Source: Planctomycetota bacterium
GTDB taxonomy: Bacteria; Planctomycetota; Planctomycetia; Pirellulales; UBA7805
DNA: 64,000 nucleotides
Assembly: GCA_003389215.1 (NCBI GenBank)
Contig: QQVP01000089.1
Coordinates: forward strand, 23,340-87,339
Direction: 5' to 3'
The position numbers and the translations under genes were made by a program. Of this stretch, positions 36,053-45,366 are shown piece after piece. How positions within the stretch are numbered: position 1 is the stretch's first letter; every line of letters begins with the position of its first letter. The notes under the pieces are model-generated. The model was not told the DNA's origin and ran no database searches. It was given only the letters and a program-made list of their open reading frames with translations.

Positions 36053-36682
36053 ATGGCGGAAGTTCTGCAAGTTGATAATCGGGATTGGACCGGCAAGCGG
36101 CGCGTTCGTCGCCAGCGAGCGGCCGGGCGAATACCCGCCGTGCTCTACGGCCATGGCCAGGAGGTCGTGCATCTCTCGGCGGCCACCGCCGATCTGGCCG
36201 CGGCGGTGCGTCACGGTAGCCAGGTCGTCGATTTGGCGGGCGCCGTGAAAGAGACGGCCCTGATCAAAGAAATTCAGTGGGATACCTTCGGCCAAGAGAT
36301 GCTGCACGTCGACCTGGCGCGCGTCTCGGCCGACGAGCGAGTCGCCGTCACCGTGGCGTTGGAACTCCGCGGCGACGCCCCGGGGATAAAGCAGGGTGGA
36401 GTGGTCGACCAGCCCGTACACGAGATCGAAATCGAGTGTCCGGCCGCTGCCGTGACCGCGTCGCTCGAGGTGAACATCAACAGCTTGGAACTCGATCAGT
36501 CGATCACCGTGGGTGAGCTCGAGTTGCCGCAGGGTGCCTCGCTGCTGGTCGACGCGGACATGGTCGTCGTGCAGTGCTCCGAGCCGGCTCCGGAACTGGA
36601 CGAAGAAGAGGGCGAACCGGCACCTGCCGAGCCCGAGGTCATTGGTGCCAAGAAAGAAGAAGGCGAAGGGGAGGAGAGTTAG
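36053..36682 (+). CDS. rplY: 50S ribosomal protein bL25, Ctc (TL5) form
   Basis: The 209-aa protein binds 5S rRNA. It has the N-terminal bL25 beta-barrel (GKRRVRRQRAAGRIPAVLYG ... IQWDTFGQEMLHVDLARV) and the C-terminal TL5 domain (VEIECPA-type EIEIECPAAAVTASLEVNIN). A short acidic Pro/Glu tail follows. A GAGGAA site precedes the ATG at 36053. The prs-ctc-pth order matches Bacillus. Confidence 0.95.
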   Translation: MAEVLQVDNRDWTGKRRVRRQRAAGRIPAVLYGHGQEVVHLSAATADLAAAVRHGSQVVDLAGAVKETALIKEIQWDTFGQEMLHVDLARVSADERVAVTVALELRGDAPGIKQGGVVDQPVHEIEIECPAAAVTASLEVNINSLELDQSITVGELELPQGASLLVDADMVVVQCSEPAPELDEEEGEPAPAEPEVIGAKKEEGEGEES

Positions 36683-36759
36683 CGGGTGCGATTGTTCGCC
36701 CGCGTGTAATGCGGACGGGCAGCCGATCGCCGTGCCGTTGACGTGTTGAATGTCGTCCC

Positions 36760-37317
36760 ATGAAGCTCGTTGTCGGTTTGGGAAACCCGGGACGCAAGTA
36801 CGTCGGAACCAGGCACAATATCGGTTGGGAAGTGCTGGCCCGCCTGGCGGACGATCACGGCACCAGCCGACCCAAGAGTAAGTTTCAAGGTGAAGTCGTC
36901 GAAGCCGATTTGAGCGGCCAGCCGGCCCTGTTGTTGGCCCCGCACACCTTCATGAATCGAAGTGGACAGAGCGTGGCGGAAGCCCGCAGCTTTTACAAGA
37001 TCGCGGACGAGGACTTGCTGGTCGTATGCGACGACTTCAATCTGCCGCTCGCCAAACTACGTTTTCGTAGCCAAGGCTCCTCGGGTGGGCAAAAGGGACT
37101 TGCCGACATCATCCGGGCCTTGGGGCACGAGCAGTTCGGACGGCTTCGCATTGGCGTTGGCGAGGTGCCCGAGCGTTGGGACGCGGCGGACTTTGTCCTC
37201 TCGAAGTTTACGAAACAGGAGCGACCCGAGGTCGATGAAGCCCTGGTCGACGCGGCCGAGGCGATTTCGTTGTGGGCTGTCCAGGGGATGGCCGAAGCGA
37301 TGAATCGTTTCAATTGA
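36760..37317 (+). CDS. pth: peptidyl-tRNA hydrolase
   Basis: The 185-aa enzyme releases peptides from dropped-off peptidyl-tRNA. Active-site groups are visible: NPGRKYVGTRHNIG with the catalytic His, FMNRSGQSV with the Asn and VCDDFNLPLAKLRF with the Asp, followed by GSSGGQKGL. It lies between rplY and rpsF. Confidence 0.96.
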   Translation: MKLVVGLGNPGRKYVGTRHNIGWEVLARLADDHGTSRPKSKFQGEVVEADLSGQPALLLAPHTFMNRSGQSVAEARSFYKIADEDLLVVCDDFNLPLAKLRFRSQGSSGGQKGLADIIRALGHEQFGRLRIGVGEVPERWDAADFVLSKFTKQERPEVDEALVDAAEAISLWAVQGMAEAMNRFN

Positions 37318-37401
37318 GCGTGGCCAGATCGGCGAGCGGACATCCGCCCGTCGCGGTGGCGAAAACGAACGGCGCTGGTTACCGATTCGAGGAGTAAGAT
37401 T

Positions 37402-37905
37402 TTGGCAGAAAACTTTTACGAAGGCCTTTTCATCCTGGATGCGAACCGCTATTCGCGGAATCCGACGGAGGTTTCCGGCAAGATTCCCAGCCTGATCGAG
37501 GGTCAGGGTGGCGAACTGCTGGTGAGCCGTCTCTGGGAAGAGCGGCGACTGGCTTACCCGATCAAGGGACAGCGCAAGGGAACCTACTGGTTGACCTACT
37601 TCAAGATCGAGGGCTCGAAGCTGACCGAGCTGTCGCAGTTGAGCGAGCGCAGTGACACGATCCTGCGGCACTTGTTCTTGAAGGTCGATCCGCGAATCGT
37701 CGATACCCTGGTGGCCCACGCTTCGGCCGAAGGGGCGGCCAAGCCGGCCGAAGCGGCCTCGTCCGCCTCGGCCCCGGCCAAATCGGACGAGGCGAAGCCG
37801 GCGGCGGCGCCTGCCAAATCGGACGAAGCTAAGCCGGCTACGGCGAGCCCCGCGGAGTCGGAAGCTGCCACCGCGAGCGAAGGAGAGCCGGCCGCCACGG
37901 AGTAG
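37402..37905 (+). CDS. rpsF: 30S ribosomal protein bS6 with repeated C-terminal tail
   Basis: TTG start at 37402 behind GAGGAG. Residues 1-100 are a normal bS6 (FYEGLFILDANRYSR, RRLAYPIKGQRKGTYWLTYF, RHLFLKVD). The last 65 residues are a disordered tail rich in Ala, Pro, Lys and Glu with a twice-repeated AKSDEAKPA unit, visible as a DNA repeat of about 33 bases. bS6 pairs with bS18 on the 30S platform. Confidence 0.94.
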   Translation: MAENFYEGLFILDANRYSRNPTEVSGKIPSLIEGQGGELLVSRLWEERRLAYPIKGQRKGTYWLTYFKIEGSKLTELSQLSERSDTILRHLFLKVDPRIVDTLVAHASAEGAAKPAEAASSASAPAKSDEAKPAAAPAKSDEAKPATASPAESEAATASEGEPAATE

Positions 37906-38127
37906 GTAGAACGAACGTCGCTTTGGCCCTGTCCCGGATTGGCCCTTTGCGGAATCGTCCTCGGCGGCGGGGTTCTTGCCGGCGACGGGGCAATTTTGCT
38001 ACATTTCCAAGTACGGTACGTCTGTGCAGATAGTCGCCGCGATCGCCGCGCCCTGTGCAGCACGTCTCGCCGCGATCGGGAGAGGCCGCGATCAGGAGAA
38101 TCAGTCTGTTAATCGACGGAGGCGAAC

Positions 38128-38577
38128 ATGGCGAGCTATAACCGAGTCGTGCTGGTCGGCAATTTGACGCGTGATCCCGAGTTGCGCTACATCCCCAGCG
38201 GCACCGCGGTGACCGATCTTGGTCTGGCCGTGAACGACCGCCGCAAGAATGCCAGCGGCGAGTGGGTCGATGAGACAACCTTTGTCGACGTGACCCTCTG
38301 GGCCCGCACCGCCGAAGTGGCCAGCGAGTACCTGAGCAAGGGCTCGCCGGTGCTGATCGAAGGTCGCTTGAAGCTCGATCAGTGGGAAAAGGAAGGCCAG
38401 AAGTTTTCCAAGCTCCGCGTCGTCGGCGAGAAGATGCAGATGCTGAGCGGACGTGGTGGCGGTGGCGGTGGCGGCGGTGGAGGTGGCTCGTCGCGAGCCG
38501 ATTCCGAGTACAGCGCTCCGGCCGGCGCGGGTGCGTCGCAGCAAGGTCCGCCGCCCGACAGTGACTTGCCGTTCTGA
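38128..38577 (+). CDS. ssb: single-stranded DNA-binding protein
   Basis: The 149-aa SSB has an OB fold in residues 1-108 ([20 protein letters not shown] ... [20 protein letters not shown]). An unbroken run of eleven Gly follows, then the acidic tip DSDLPF that recruits replication and repair partners. It lies between rpsF and rplI as in many bacteria. Confidence 0.96.
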   Translation: MASYNRVVLVGNLTRDPELRYIPSGTAVTDLGLAVNDRRKNASGEWVDETTFVDVTLWARTAEVASEYLSKGSPVLIEGRLKLDQWEKEGQKFSKLRVVGEKMQMLSGRGGGGGGGGGGGSSRADSEYSAPAGAGASQQGPPPDSDLPF

Positions 38578-38675
38578 TTTAGTTCTACGCGGCGGGACAG
38601 GCCGGTTGAGGGCCGCCCACGCTTCGCCCCGAAATAGTGAAAAATAGTGAATTCGTGAGATAGCGAGCACGCCCG

Positions 38676-39245
38676 ATGGCCGTTACCAAGCAAAAGAAAA
38701 AGAAGCGAGCCAACAGCAACTTCAGGCGTTTGCCCAAGGGACCCAATGGCGGCATCGAGCTGCTGTTGATCCAGACGGTCGACGAGTTGGGGTCGCAGGG
38801 CGAAGTGGTCGAGGTGAAGCCCGGTTATGCCATCAATTACCTCTTGCCGCAGGGCCTGGCGACGTTTGCCACCGAGCATCACAAGCGGATGGTCGAAAAA
38901 CACCGCGCGCGACTGCTCGAAATCGAAGAGAGTCGCCTCGGCAGCCTGCGCTCGCTGGCCGAGCGCATCGGCAAACAGAGCGTGACGATCGAGGCGAATG
39001 CCAACGCCGACGGCCATCTCTATGGCAGCGTGGGGGCACCCGAGATCGTGGCGGCGCTGAAGCGGTTCGACATTTCGATCACCGACGACCAGGTGCGGCT
39101 CGAGGGCCCGCTCAAGGAGTTGGCCCTGTACACGGTGAAGATTCACCTGGCACGCGACATCGACGCCGAGTTGAAGGTCTGGGTCGTGCCGCTGGCGGGT
39201 GAAGAAGAGGCGGCCCAGGCGGCCTCTGGCGACGCCGAGAGCTAG
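38676..39245 (+). CDS. rplI: 50S ribosomal protein bL9 with extended N-terminus
   Basis: The 189-aa bL9 has the usual two domains joined by a long helix (ELLLIQTVDELGSQGEVVEV, PGYAINYLLPQGLA, then the linker EKHRARLLEIEES and C-domain LYGSVGAPEIVAALK). An extra 25 residues rich in Lys and Arg (MAVTKQKKKKRANSNFRR) precede the normal start. The acidic C-terminus is slightly extended. rpsR, normally next to it, is missing. Confidence 0.94.
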   Translation: MAVTKQKKKKRANSNFRRLPKGPNGGIELLLIQTVDELGSQGEVVEVKPGYAINYLLPQGLATFATEHHKRMVEKHRARLLEIEESRLGSLRSLAERIGKQSVTIEANANADGHLYGSVGAPEIVAALKRFDISITDDQVRLEGPLKELALYTVKIHLARDIDAELKVWVVPLAGEEEAAQAASGDAES

Positions 39246-39304
39246 CGGCCCGCTTGCCGCGAAGATTGCCTCGGTACGATGAACACAGGGAGGATCATCG
39301 ACGC

Positions 39305-40768
39305 ATGGCCACGGCGCCGCAAGCCACCGCACGATCGGCGACCGCGCGCCGTTCCGCCTCGGGCGACGACGGCCTGTTCGATCGGCAGCCGCCCGCCAAT
39401 CTCGAGGCGGAGCGGAACATGCTCGGCAGCATTCTGCTCGTTCCCGAGGTCTGCGACGACATCGCCTTGATCGTCCGCGCAGAGGATCTCTACGACGACG
39501 CCCATCAGAAGATCTTTCGCCAGATGCTGGCGCTGCACGAAGCGAGCCAGCGCATTGACGTCACGCTGCTGATCGAGCGGCTCAAGTCGGCGGGCGAGTT
39601 CGAGTCCGTCGGCGGCGCGGCCACGTTGGCAGAGTTGGCCCAAAGTGTGCCGACCGCGGCCAACGCCGAGTACTACGCCCGCATCGTTCACGACAAGGCG
39701 AACCTGCGAAATCTGATTCGCACGACCACGGAGATCATTCGCGACGCCTACGAACAGGCCGAGTCGAGTCGCGAAATGCTCAATCGGGCTGAAGAGCGGA
39801 TCTTCGCCATCCGCGACGAGCGCGACACGGGCACGCTCAATCCGATGAAGGACGTCTTGCTCGAGGCGTTCGAGGAAATCGACGCCCGCATGAAACATGG
39901 CGGCGCGTCGGGCCTGTCGACCGGGTTTGGCGATCTCGACCGGCTCACGGGTGGTCTTCATGGTTCGGAATTGATCATCATTGCCGGCCGTCCGAGTATG
40001 GGCAAAACGGCGCTGGCGGCCAACATTGCCGAGTATGTCGCCGTCGAGGCCGACCAGACGACGCTCTTTGTCAGCCTGGAAATGTCGCGGCTGGAACTGG
40101 TCCAGCGCATCATGTGTTCCAGCGGCGAGATTTCGGGCGAGAAGTTCCGCAGCGGTTATCTTTCCGCCGACGATCACCAGAAGCTGATCGAGGTTTCGGC
40201 GAAACTCGGCAAGAGTCCCATGTTCATCGACGACTCGCCCAGCCGAACGGTGACCGAGATTGCGGCCACGGCGCGACGGCTCAAGCGGCGCGAGGGCCTG
40301 AGCCTGATCGTGCTCGACTATCTGCAGCTGATCCAGCCGGACGATCCCTCCGACCCGCGACAGGAGCAGGTCGCCAAGATGGCCCGCCGGCTGAAGGTGC
40401 TGGCACGCGAAATGGAAGTGCCGGTAATTTGTCTGGCTCAGCTCAATCGCCAGGCGGAGATGACGAAGGATAACCGGCCGAAACTCAGCCATCTTCGTGA
40501 AAGCGGTGCCATCGAGCAGGATGCCGACGTCGTGATGATGGTGCACCGCGAAGAGTACTATCTGAGCGCCCAGGAGCGCCAGGCGCTCAAGGATCAGGGC
40601 AATCCCAACAACATTCTCGGCGAGGCCGACGTGATCGTGGCCAAACAGCGTAACGGTCCGACGGGCGAGGTGAAGCTGCACTGGTTCCAGCAGTTCACAC
40701 GCTTCAAGAATGCGGAAATGCGGTCGTACGACGAGTTTGAACAGTACGGCGTGGCCGACGAATTCTAG
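39305..40768 (+). CDS. dnaB: replicative DNA helicase DnaB
   Basis: The 487-aa hexameric 5'-to-3' helicase starts at the ATG at 39305 after a GGGAGG site. The N-terminal domain carries PPANLEAERNMLGSILL and VPTAANAEYYARIV. The RecA-like domain has Walker A GRPSMGKTALAANIA, VSLEMSRLELVQRI, Walker B IVLDYLQLI and the C-terminal LRESGAIEQDADVVMM. It overlaps nothing and ends the group. Confidence 0.97.
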   Translation: MATAPQATARSATARRSASGDDGLFDRQPPANLEAERNMLGSILLVPEVCDDIALIVRAEDLYDDAHQKIFRQMLALHEASQRIDVTLLIERLKSAGEFESVGGAATLAELAQSVPTAANAEYYARIVHDKANLRNLIRTTTEIIRDAYEQAESSREMLNRAEERIFAIRDERDTGTLNPMKDVLLEAFEEIDARMKHGGASGLSTGFGDLDRLTGGLHGSELIIIAGRPSMGKTALAANIAEYVAVEADQTTLFVSLEMSRLELVQRIMCSSGEISGEKFRSGYLSADDHQKLIEVSAKLGKSPMFIDDSPSRTVTEIAATARRLKRREGLSLIVLDYLQLIQPDDPSDPRQEQVAKMARRLKVLAREMEVPVICLAQLNRQAEMTKDNRPKLSHLRESGAIEQDADVVMMVHREEYYLSAQERQALKDQGNPNNILGEADVIVAKQRNGPTGEVKLHWFQQFTRFKNAEMRSYDEFEQYGVADEF

Positions 40769-41106
40769 CTGACGGCACACCACGGCGCCCTTGCTAGCGA
40801 AGCCGGGCGGGGGTGACCTGCTCGAGGTGCGGAGCCGCTCGGGCCATCGCTCCAATGCCCCTGGATTGCTCTTCGATGGCGGCAAGTTTCCACCCCGGCG
40901 ATAACGCGCCGAGCGCTGGCACCGCTGCCAATGGCTCCAATCCCTGACAATTCGACTTGTCGCCGGAACCCCGATTCGCTATTCCTACCCGACCTTTCGG
41001 CGGGATTTTGAGGCGGCGGAACCGAGCATTCGCTCAATCTGCAGTCCGCAGACGACCGGCTCGCATCTTGTCTTTTGCTGCTCCGATCCAAGGATGTCCA
41101 CCTGAT
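40769..41106. other. intergenic region upstream of the split BamA genes
   Basis: 338 bases without a gene. TTGTCG near 40959 followed after 17 bases by TATTCC is a weak promoter candidate. An AAGGA precedes the ATG at 41107 at long spacing. Confidence 0.4.
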
Positions 41107-42657
41107 ATGTTCAGGGCTTGCCGCGTTTCTGCCCTCGCGCGCCTAGCGCCTGCGCTCCTTTTGGGGTGCATGTTGGCTGTGTCGTCGCCGTTGCGCGGAC
41201 AGGAAACTCCCTACTCGCCCGCGGGCTCGACGGTCGTCGACGTTCGCGTGCTGGGCAATCGGGCGGTGTCGCTGGCCGACATTCGAGGCGAGCTGAATAC
41301 ACGCGTCGGGCAGCCGTTCGACGGTCGCACGGTCAATGAGGATGTGCGAGCCTTGGTCGCGACGCGCAAGTTCGTCGACGTTCAGGTGCGGACCCGGCCG
41401 GGTCCCCAACCGGGCACGGTCGTGGTGGTGTTCCAGGTCTTCGAGTATCCCAAGGTGGAGTACATTCACTTCCTGGGCAACGAGGTTCGCGACCGTTCGC
41501 TTAAGGGGGCGATCGACCTGAAGATCGGCGATCACCTCGACGCGTTCTCGGTCGAGTCGGCCCGCGACGCGATCGTCGCCTTCTACAAGGAGCGGGGCTA
41601 TAACAAGGTCCGGGTCGACATCCGTGAGGGGACGTCGCCTTCCGATCGCGGCGCCGTGTTCGTCATCAGCGAAGGGCCGCAACAGCAGATTTGGGAAATC
41701 GACTTCATCGGCAATTCGATCGTCAGCGACGGCCGTTTGAAGACCCAGGTGCAGGCCAAGCCGAGTCCCTTCCGCTACACGCCGTTCGGCAAGGGCTATG
41801 TGAACCTCAAGCAGATCGATGCGGACGTCGAGAAGATCGAGTCGTACTACCGCGACCTCGGTTACATGTTGGCCCGCGTCGGCCGCGAACTCAAATACAA
41901 CGAAGACGAAACCCGCCTGGCCATCACCTACGTGATCGACGAGGGACCACGGTTCCGTATTCGCAACGTGGCCATTCGGGGTACCCGCGTGTTCAGCGAG
42001 CAGCGGCTGGCGTCGGTCCTCGACCTCAAGTCGGGTGCCTTCTTCGACGGGCCGGCCATGCGCAAGGACGTCGGCAAGCTCTCCGACATCTACGGCGCCG
42101 TGGGCTACGTCATGGTCGACGTCAATCCTTCGCCGCGAACCCTGCCCAGCACGCCCGAGATCGACCTGGTCTACGACATCGACGAAGGGAAGCGTTACCG
42201 CGTCGGCCGCATCGACGTGAATATCGACGGCGACGACCCGCACACCAGGCTGTCGGTCGCCCTGAACCGGCTCTCGTTCCGACCGGGCGACATCGTCGAC
42301 ATCCGCAAGATTCGCGACAGCGAGCGGCGACTGCGGGCTTCCGGTCTGTTTGCCTCCGATCCGATCACGGGTCAGCAACCGCGAATCGTCTACGAGCCGC
42401 GGTCCGGCGAGAGTGCCGCGGGCATCGCCCGTCAGCCGCGGGGCCCGGCCGTGCGTGGCCAGAGTCCCGACGGGCCGCCGCGGACACTGCCCCCCCTGGT
42501 CCAGCTGGAGCTGGTTCCCGACGGTCAGCCATACCCGTGGCCGACGCGTCCGGGTCAGGTCGGACCCCATCCCGGTCGGACGGCACCGCCACAGCTCCAG
42601 CTCCCGCCGCCACAGGTCCAGTCGATCCCTCACGATCACGGGAGGGCCGGCCGATGA
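41107..42657 (+). CDS. secreted five-POTRA protein (N-terminal half of a split BamA)
   Basis: The ATG at 41107 starts a 516-aa protein with a signal peptide (LARLAPALLLGCMLAVSS). Five successive POTRA modules follow: VVDVRVLGNRAVSLADIRG, VEYIHFLGNEVRDRSLKGA, IWEIDFIGNSIVSDGRLKT, RIRNVAIRGTRVFSEQRL and RVGRIDVNIDGDDPHTRLS. A Pro-rich tail ends the protein. There is no beta-barrel. Its stop (TGA 42655-42657) overlaps the ATG of the barrel gene, so the two parts are translationally coupled. POTRA domains hand nascent outer-membrane proteins to the barrel; here the two halves would have to associate non-covalently. Confidence 0.88.
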   Translation: MFRACRVSALARLAPALLLGCMLAVSSPLRGQETPYSPAGSTVVDVRVLGNRAVSLADIRGELNTRVGQPFDGRTVNEDVRALVATRKFVDVQVRTRPGPQPGTVVVVFQVFEYPKVEYIHFLGNEVRDRSLKGAIDLKIGDHLDAFSVESARDAIVAFYKERGYNKVRVDIREGTSPSDRGAVFVISEGPQQQIWEIDFIGNSIVSDGRLKTQVQAKPSPFRYTPFGKGYVNLKQIDADVEKIESYYRDLGYMLARVGRELKYNEDETRLAITYVIDEGPRFRIRNVAIRGTRVFSEQRLASVLDLKSGAFFDGPAMRKDVGKLSDIYGAVGYVMVDVNPSPRTLPSTPEIDLVYDIDEGKRYRVGRIDVNIDGDDPHTRLSVALNRLSFRPGDIVDIRKIRDSERRLRASGLFASDPITGQQPRIVYEPRSGESAAGIARQPRGPAVRGQSPDGPPRTLPPLVQLELVPDGQPYPWPTRPGQVGPHPGRTAPPQLQLPPPQVQSIPHDHGRAGR

Positions 42658-44303
42658 TACCGCAAGTCTCTAGAAACGTAGCCCTCGTGAGTTGCCTGTT
42701 GCTGATGGGCGGCTGCGCGACGGTTCACGATCGGGCGATGCTGCCGAGCACTTCGGCCACGCCCGTTAACGTTTCGTCGCCGGGGGCACCGTCGCCGGGG
42801 TCAACATCGACGGAGTCAACATCGACGGGGGCACCACAGTTCGCGGAGGCCTCGAAGCCGATCATTCGCGGTCAACAGCCCGCCTATGGACAGCTGCCGA
42901 CCAATCCGCTGCCGGGCGAGGGAGTCCACCGGCCGCGTTCGACGCCATTTGCACCTCCGCCCCCGGGCGGTCGCACTGCGGCGGCGGGCTATGCCGCCGG
43001 ACAGGTCCCGCAGCAAGGAGGACGTGCCCCGGGTGGTGCCGCCGGCTATCCGGTGACGCAGTTGCCGCAGCGGTTCCCGCAGCCGGGCCAGCAGCAGTAC
43101 GTCCAGCAGCCGGCCGGCGGGCCTGCCAGCCAGGTGACCAACCAGATTTGGTACGGTCAGGTGCCGGGCCAGACCGTCTCGCAGCCGCCGTTCGTGCCGC
43201 AGGTGCCGCTGGTCACCCCCGACGAGCCACTCGACTTACGCCTCGATTTGGCCGAGACGCCCACCGGTCGGCTGGTGATCGGGGCGGGAATCAACTCCGA
43301 TGCCGGCCTGATCGGGAACATCGTTGTCGACGAGCAGAACTTCGATCTGTTCCGCTGGCCGAGTAGCTTTCGCGACTTTCGCAACGGCACAGCGTTTCGC
43401 GGCGGTGGTCAGCGGTTTCGTCTCGAGGCCTTGCCGGGCACCGAGGTGCAACGCTATTCGTTCAACTTCCTGGAGCCTTACCTGTTGCAGTCGCCGGTGA
43501 GCTTCGGCGTTTCGGGTTCGTACTTTGACCGGATCTTTCCCGACTGGGACGAGGAGCGGAAGACCGCTCGGCTGAGCCTGGGATATATCTTCCCCCGCCG
43601 GCCCGACCTCTCGACGACCGTGTCGGTGCGTTACGAGAACATCAACATTTCCGATCCTTCGGTACCGGCGCTGCCCGATCTGGCCGCGGTGCTGGGCAAC
43701 AACGACCTGGTGGGCATTCGCTGGCAGGTGGCCCACGATACGCGCGACAGCACGGTTCTGCCGACCGAAGGTCACCTGATTCAGCTCTCCTTCGAGCAGG
43801 TCGTGGGAACGTTCGACTATCCGGTCTTCCGCGGCGATTACCGCAAGTACTACGTGATTACCGAGCGGCCCGACGGCTCGGGGCGGCATATTCTCGGGCT
43901 GGCGGGCCGCCTGGGCTTTTCGGGCGAGGACACGCCGATTTATGAGCGGTTCTTCGCGGGCGGCTTCAGCAGCATCCGCGGTTTTGACTTCCGCGGGGCC
44001 TCGCCGACGTCGGCCGGTGTGATCGTCGGTGGTGAATTCGAGGCGATCTTCAGCGCCGAATACCGCTTTCCGCTCACGGCGAACGACCAGATCTTCGGCT
44101 CGTTCTTCCTCGACGTCGGTACCGTGGAAGAGGTCGTCGACATCACGGCCAGCGACATTCGTATCACGCCGGGCTTCGAAGTCCGCGTGCAGATTCCGCA
44201 GCTCGGCCCGATTCCGATTGCGGTGGGCCTCGGCTTCCCGATTCAGCACGAGGACGGCGACGACATCCGCAACTTCCACTTCTTCGTGGGCATCAGTCGC
44301 TAG
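42654..44303 (+). CDS. BamA/Omp85-type beta-barrel with lipoprotein signal (C-terminal half of a split BamA)
   Basis: The 549-aa protein starts in the stop codon of the POTRA gene. It begins with a lipoprotein-type signal (VALVSCLLLMGGC, Cys21) and a Pro/Gln/Gly-rich linker of about 170 residues. The Omp85 barrel runs from about residue 194 to the end (LRLDLAETPTGRLVIGAG ... HFFVGISR), with the loop-6 motif IRGF in SSIRGFDFRGASP near 440. The last residue is Arg rather than the usual Phe/Trp of barrel proteins. Ser-Thr-rich repeats lie at residues 42-60. Confidence 0.88.
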   Translation: MIPQVSRNVALVSCLLLMGGCATVHDRAMLPSTSATPVNVSSPGAPSPGSTSTESTSTGAPQFAEASKPIIRGQQPAYGQLPTNPLPGEGVHRPRSTPFAPPPPGGRTAAAGYAAGQVPQQGGRAPGGAAGYPVTQLPQRFPQPGQQQYVQQPAGGPASQVTNQIWYGQVPGQTVSQPPFVPQVPLVTPDEPLDLRLDLAETPTGRLVIGAGINSDAGLIGNIVVDEQNFDLFRWPSSFRDFRNGTAFRGGGQRFRLEALPGTEVQRYSFNFLEPYLLQSPVSFGVSGSYFDRIFPDWDEERKTARLSLGYIFPRRPDLSTTVSVRYENINISDPSVPALPDLAAVLGNNDLVGIRWQVAHDTRDSTVLPTEGHLIQLSFEQVVGTFDYPVFRGDYRKYYVITERPDGSGRHILGLAGRLGFSGEDTPIYERFFAGGFSSIRGFDFRGASPTSAGVIVGGEFEAIFSAEYRFPLTANDQIFGSFFLDVGTVEEVVDITASDIRITPGFEVRVQIPQLGPIPIAVGLGFPIQHEDGDDIRNFHFFVGISR

Positions 44304-44356
44304 CCGGCCAGGCGGTGGTTCACGCACGGCCGGCAGTCCCGGGTGGCCGCGCGTGT

Positions 44357-44608
44357 CTACCAGTCGGTCCGTTGCCAGTAGTCGCCGTTGAAGCTGCGAT
44401 GGTAGAAGCTGTTCGTGTGGCGTTGCGTCCCGAAATAGCCCCAGGCATACGGCGCCGGGTCGACGTAGTGAGCATTGCGCGGGGCGGCCCAACGGCCGTG
44501 GTGCGAGTGCGATCGCAAGATCAGATAGCCGGGCTGGCCCGCTTCGGCGGTCGGCGTCGTGGCCATGGCGGCCCCCAGCAGAATCAGCGTGATCAGCCAG
44601 TGCTTCAT
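44357..44608 (-). CDS. small exported protein, function unknown
   Basis: The ATG at 44608 follows CAGGAG. The 83-aa product has a signal peptide (LITLILLGAAMATTPTAEA) and a mature part of about 60 residues rich in His, Tyr, Trp and Arg (SHSHHGRWAAPRNAHYV, HTNSFYHRSFNGDYW). No Cys in the mature part. Family unknown. It may bind metal or polysaccharide; that is a guess from composition. Confidence 0.7.
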   Translation of the reverse strand: MKHWLITLILLGAAMATTPTAEAGQPGYLILRSHSHHGRWAAPRNAHYVDPAPYAWGYFGTQRHTNSFYHRSFNGDYWQRTDW

Positions 44609-44741
44609 CGGTCGAACTCCTGGTGCGGGGCGATTGCTCTTGCTGCCTCGATCGCCTTGCGTGGCCGAGGCAACAGCCCAAGCATAGCTCGCCCGTTGCC
44701 GTCGCCGCGGCAGGTCCGATCGTATCAGTCGTGCGGGCTCG

Positions 44742-45275
44742 TCACTCGTACTTCAGCAGGCTGAAGCAGTCGTGGGGAGCGATTCGCTTGGCCCCGCCCA
44801 GGCTGGTCAGCTCGACGACAAAGGCACAGCCGGCCACGGTGGCTCGGGCCCGCTCGATCAGGCGACAGCAGGCCTCCATGGTGCCGCCGGTGGCGAGCAG
44901 ATCGTCGACCAGCAGAACGTTCTGACCCGGCTCCACGCCGTCGATGTGGATCTCCAGCGTGTCGGTGCCGTATTCCAGCTCGTAGTGAAAGGCGTGCGTG
45001 TCGAACGGCAATTTGCCCGGCTTGCGAACCGGCACGAAACCGGCGTTCAGCTCCAGTGCCAACGGCGTGGCGAAGATGAAGCCGCGGGCCTCGGCCGCAC
45101 CGACCACGTGCACGTCGCGACCGCGATAGTGATCGGCCAACTGCCGGATCGACTCGCGAAACGCGGCCGGCGAGGCCAATAGCGGCGTGATGTCGCGAAA
45201 CAAAATTCCCGGCTTGGGAAAATCGGGGATCGAGCGAATGTAGTCCGCCAGATCGATGGGCGCCGTATCCGACAT
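44742..45275 (-). CDS. apt: adenine phosphoribosyltransferase
   Basis: The ATG at 45275 gives 177 aa. The enzyme salvages adenine with PRPP to AMP. Motifs are [20 protein letters not shown] at the start, [35 protein letters not shown] and the PRPP loop [14 protein letters not shown]. It is 91 bases downstream of the sigma factor gene on the same strand. Confidence 0.95.
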   Translation of the reverse strand: MSDTAPIDLADYIRSIPDFPKPGILFRDITPLLASPAAFRESIRQLADHYRGRDVHVVGAAEARGFIFATPLALELNAGFVPVRKPGKLPFDTHAFHYELEYGTDTLEIHIDGVEPGQNVLLVDDLLATGGTMEACCRLIERARATVAGCAFVVELTSLGGAKRIAPHDCFSLLKYE

Positions 45276-45366
45276 GAGCGGCAGTATACGCGGCGTCTCG
45301 ACGCCAAGAAAGACACGACGCGACGCCCTTATTCGATTCCCGGCGGTGCCCGCCGCCACCGGGCAG

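Noticed and set aside
39242..40885. Open frame of 547 codons on the minus strand
   Set aside because: Antisense of dnaB.
42640..42660. Programmed frameshift joining the POTRA and barrel genes
   Set aside because: No slippery sequence is visible, and the second gene starts with its own lipoprotein signal.
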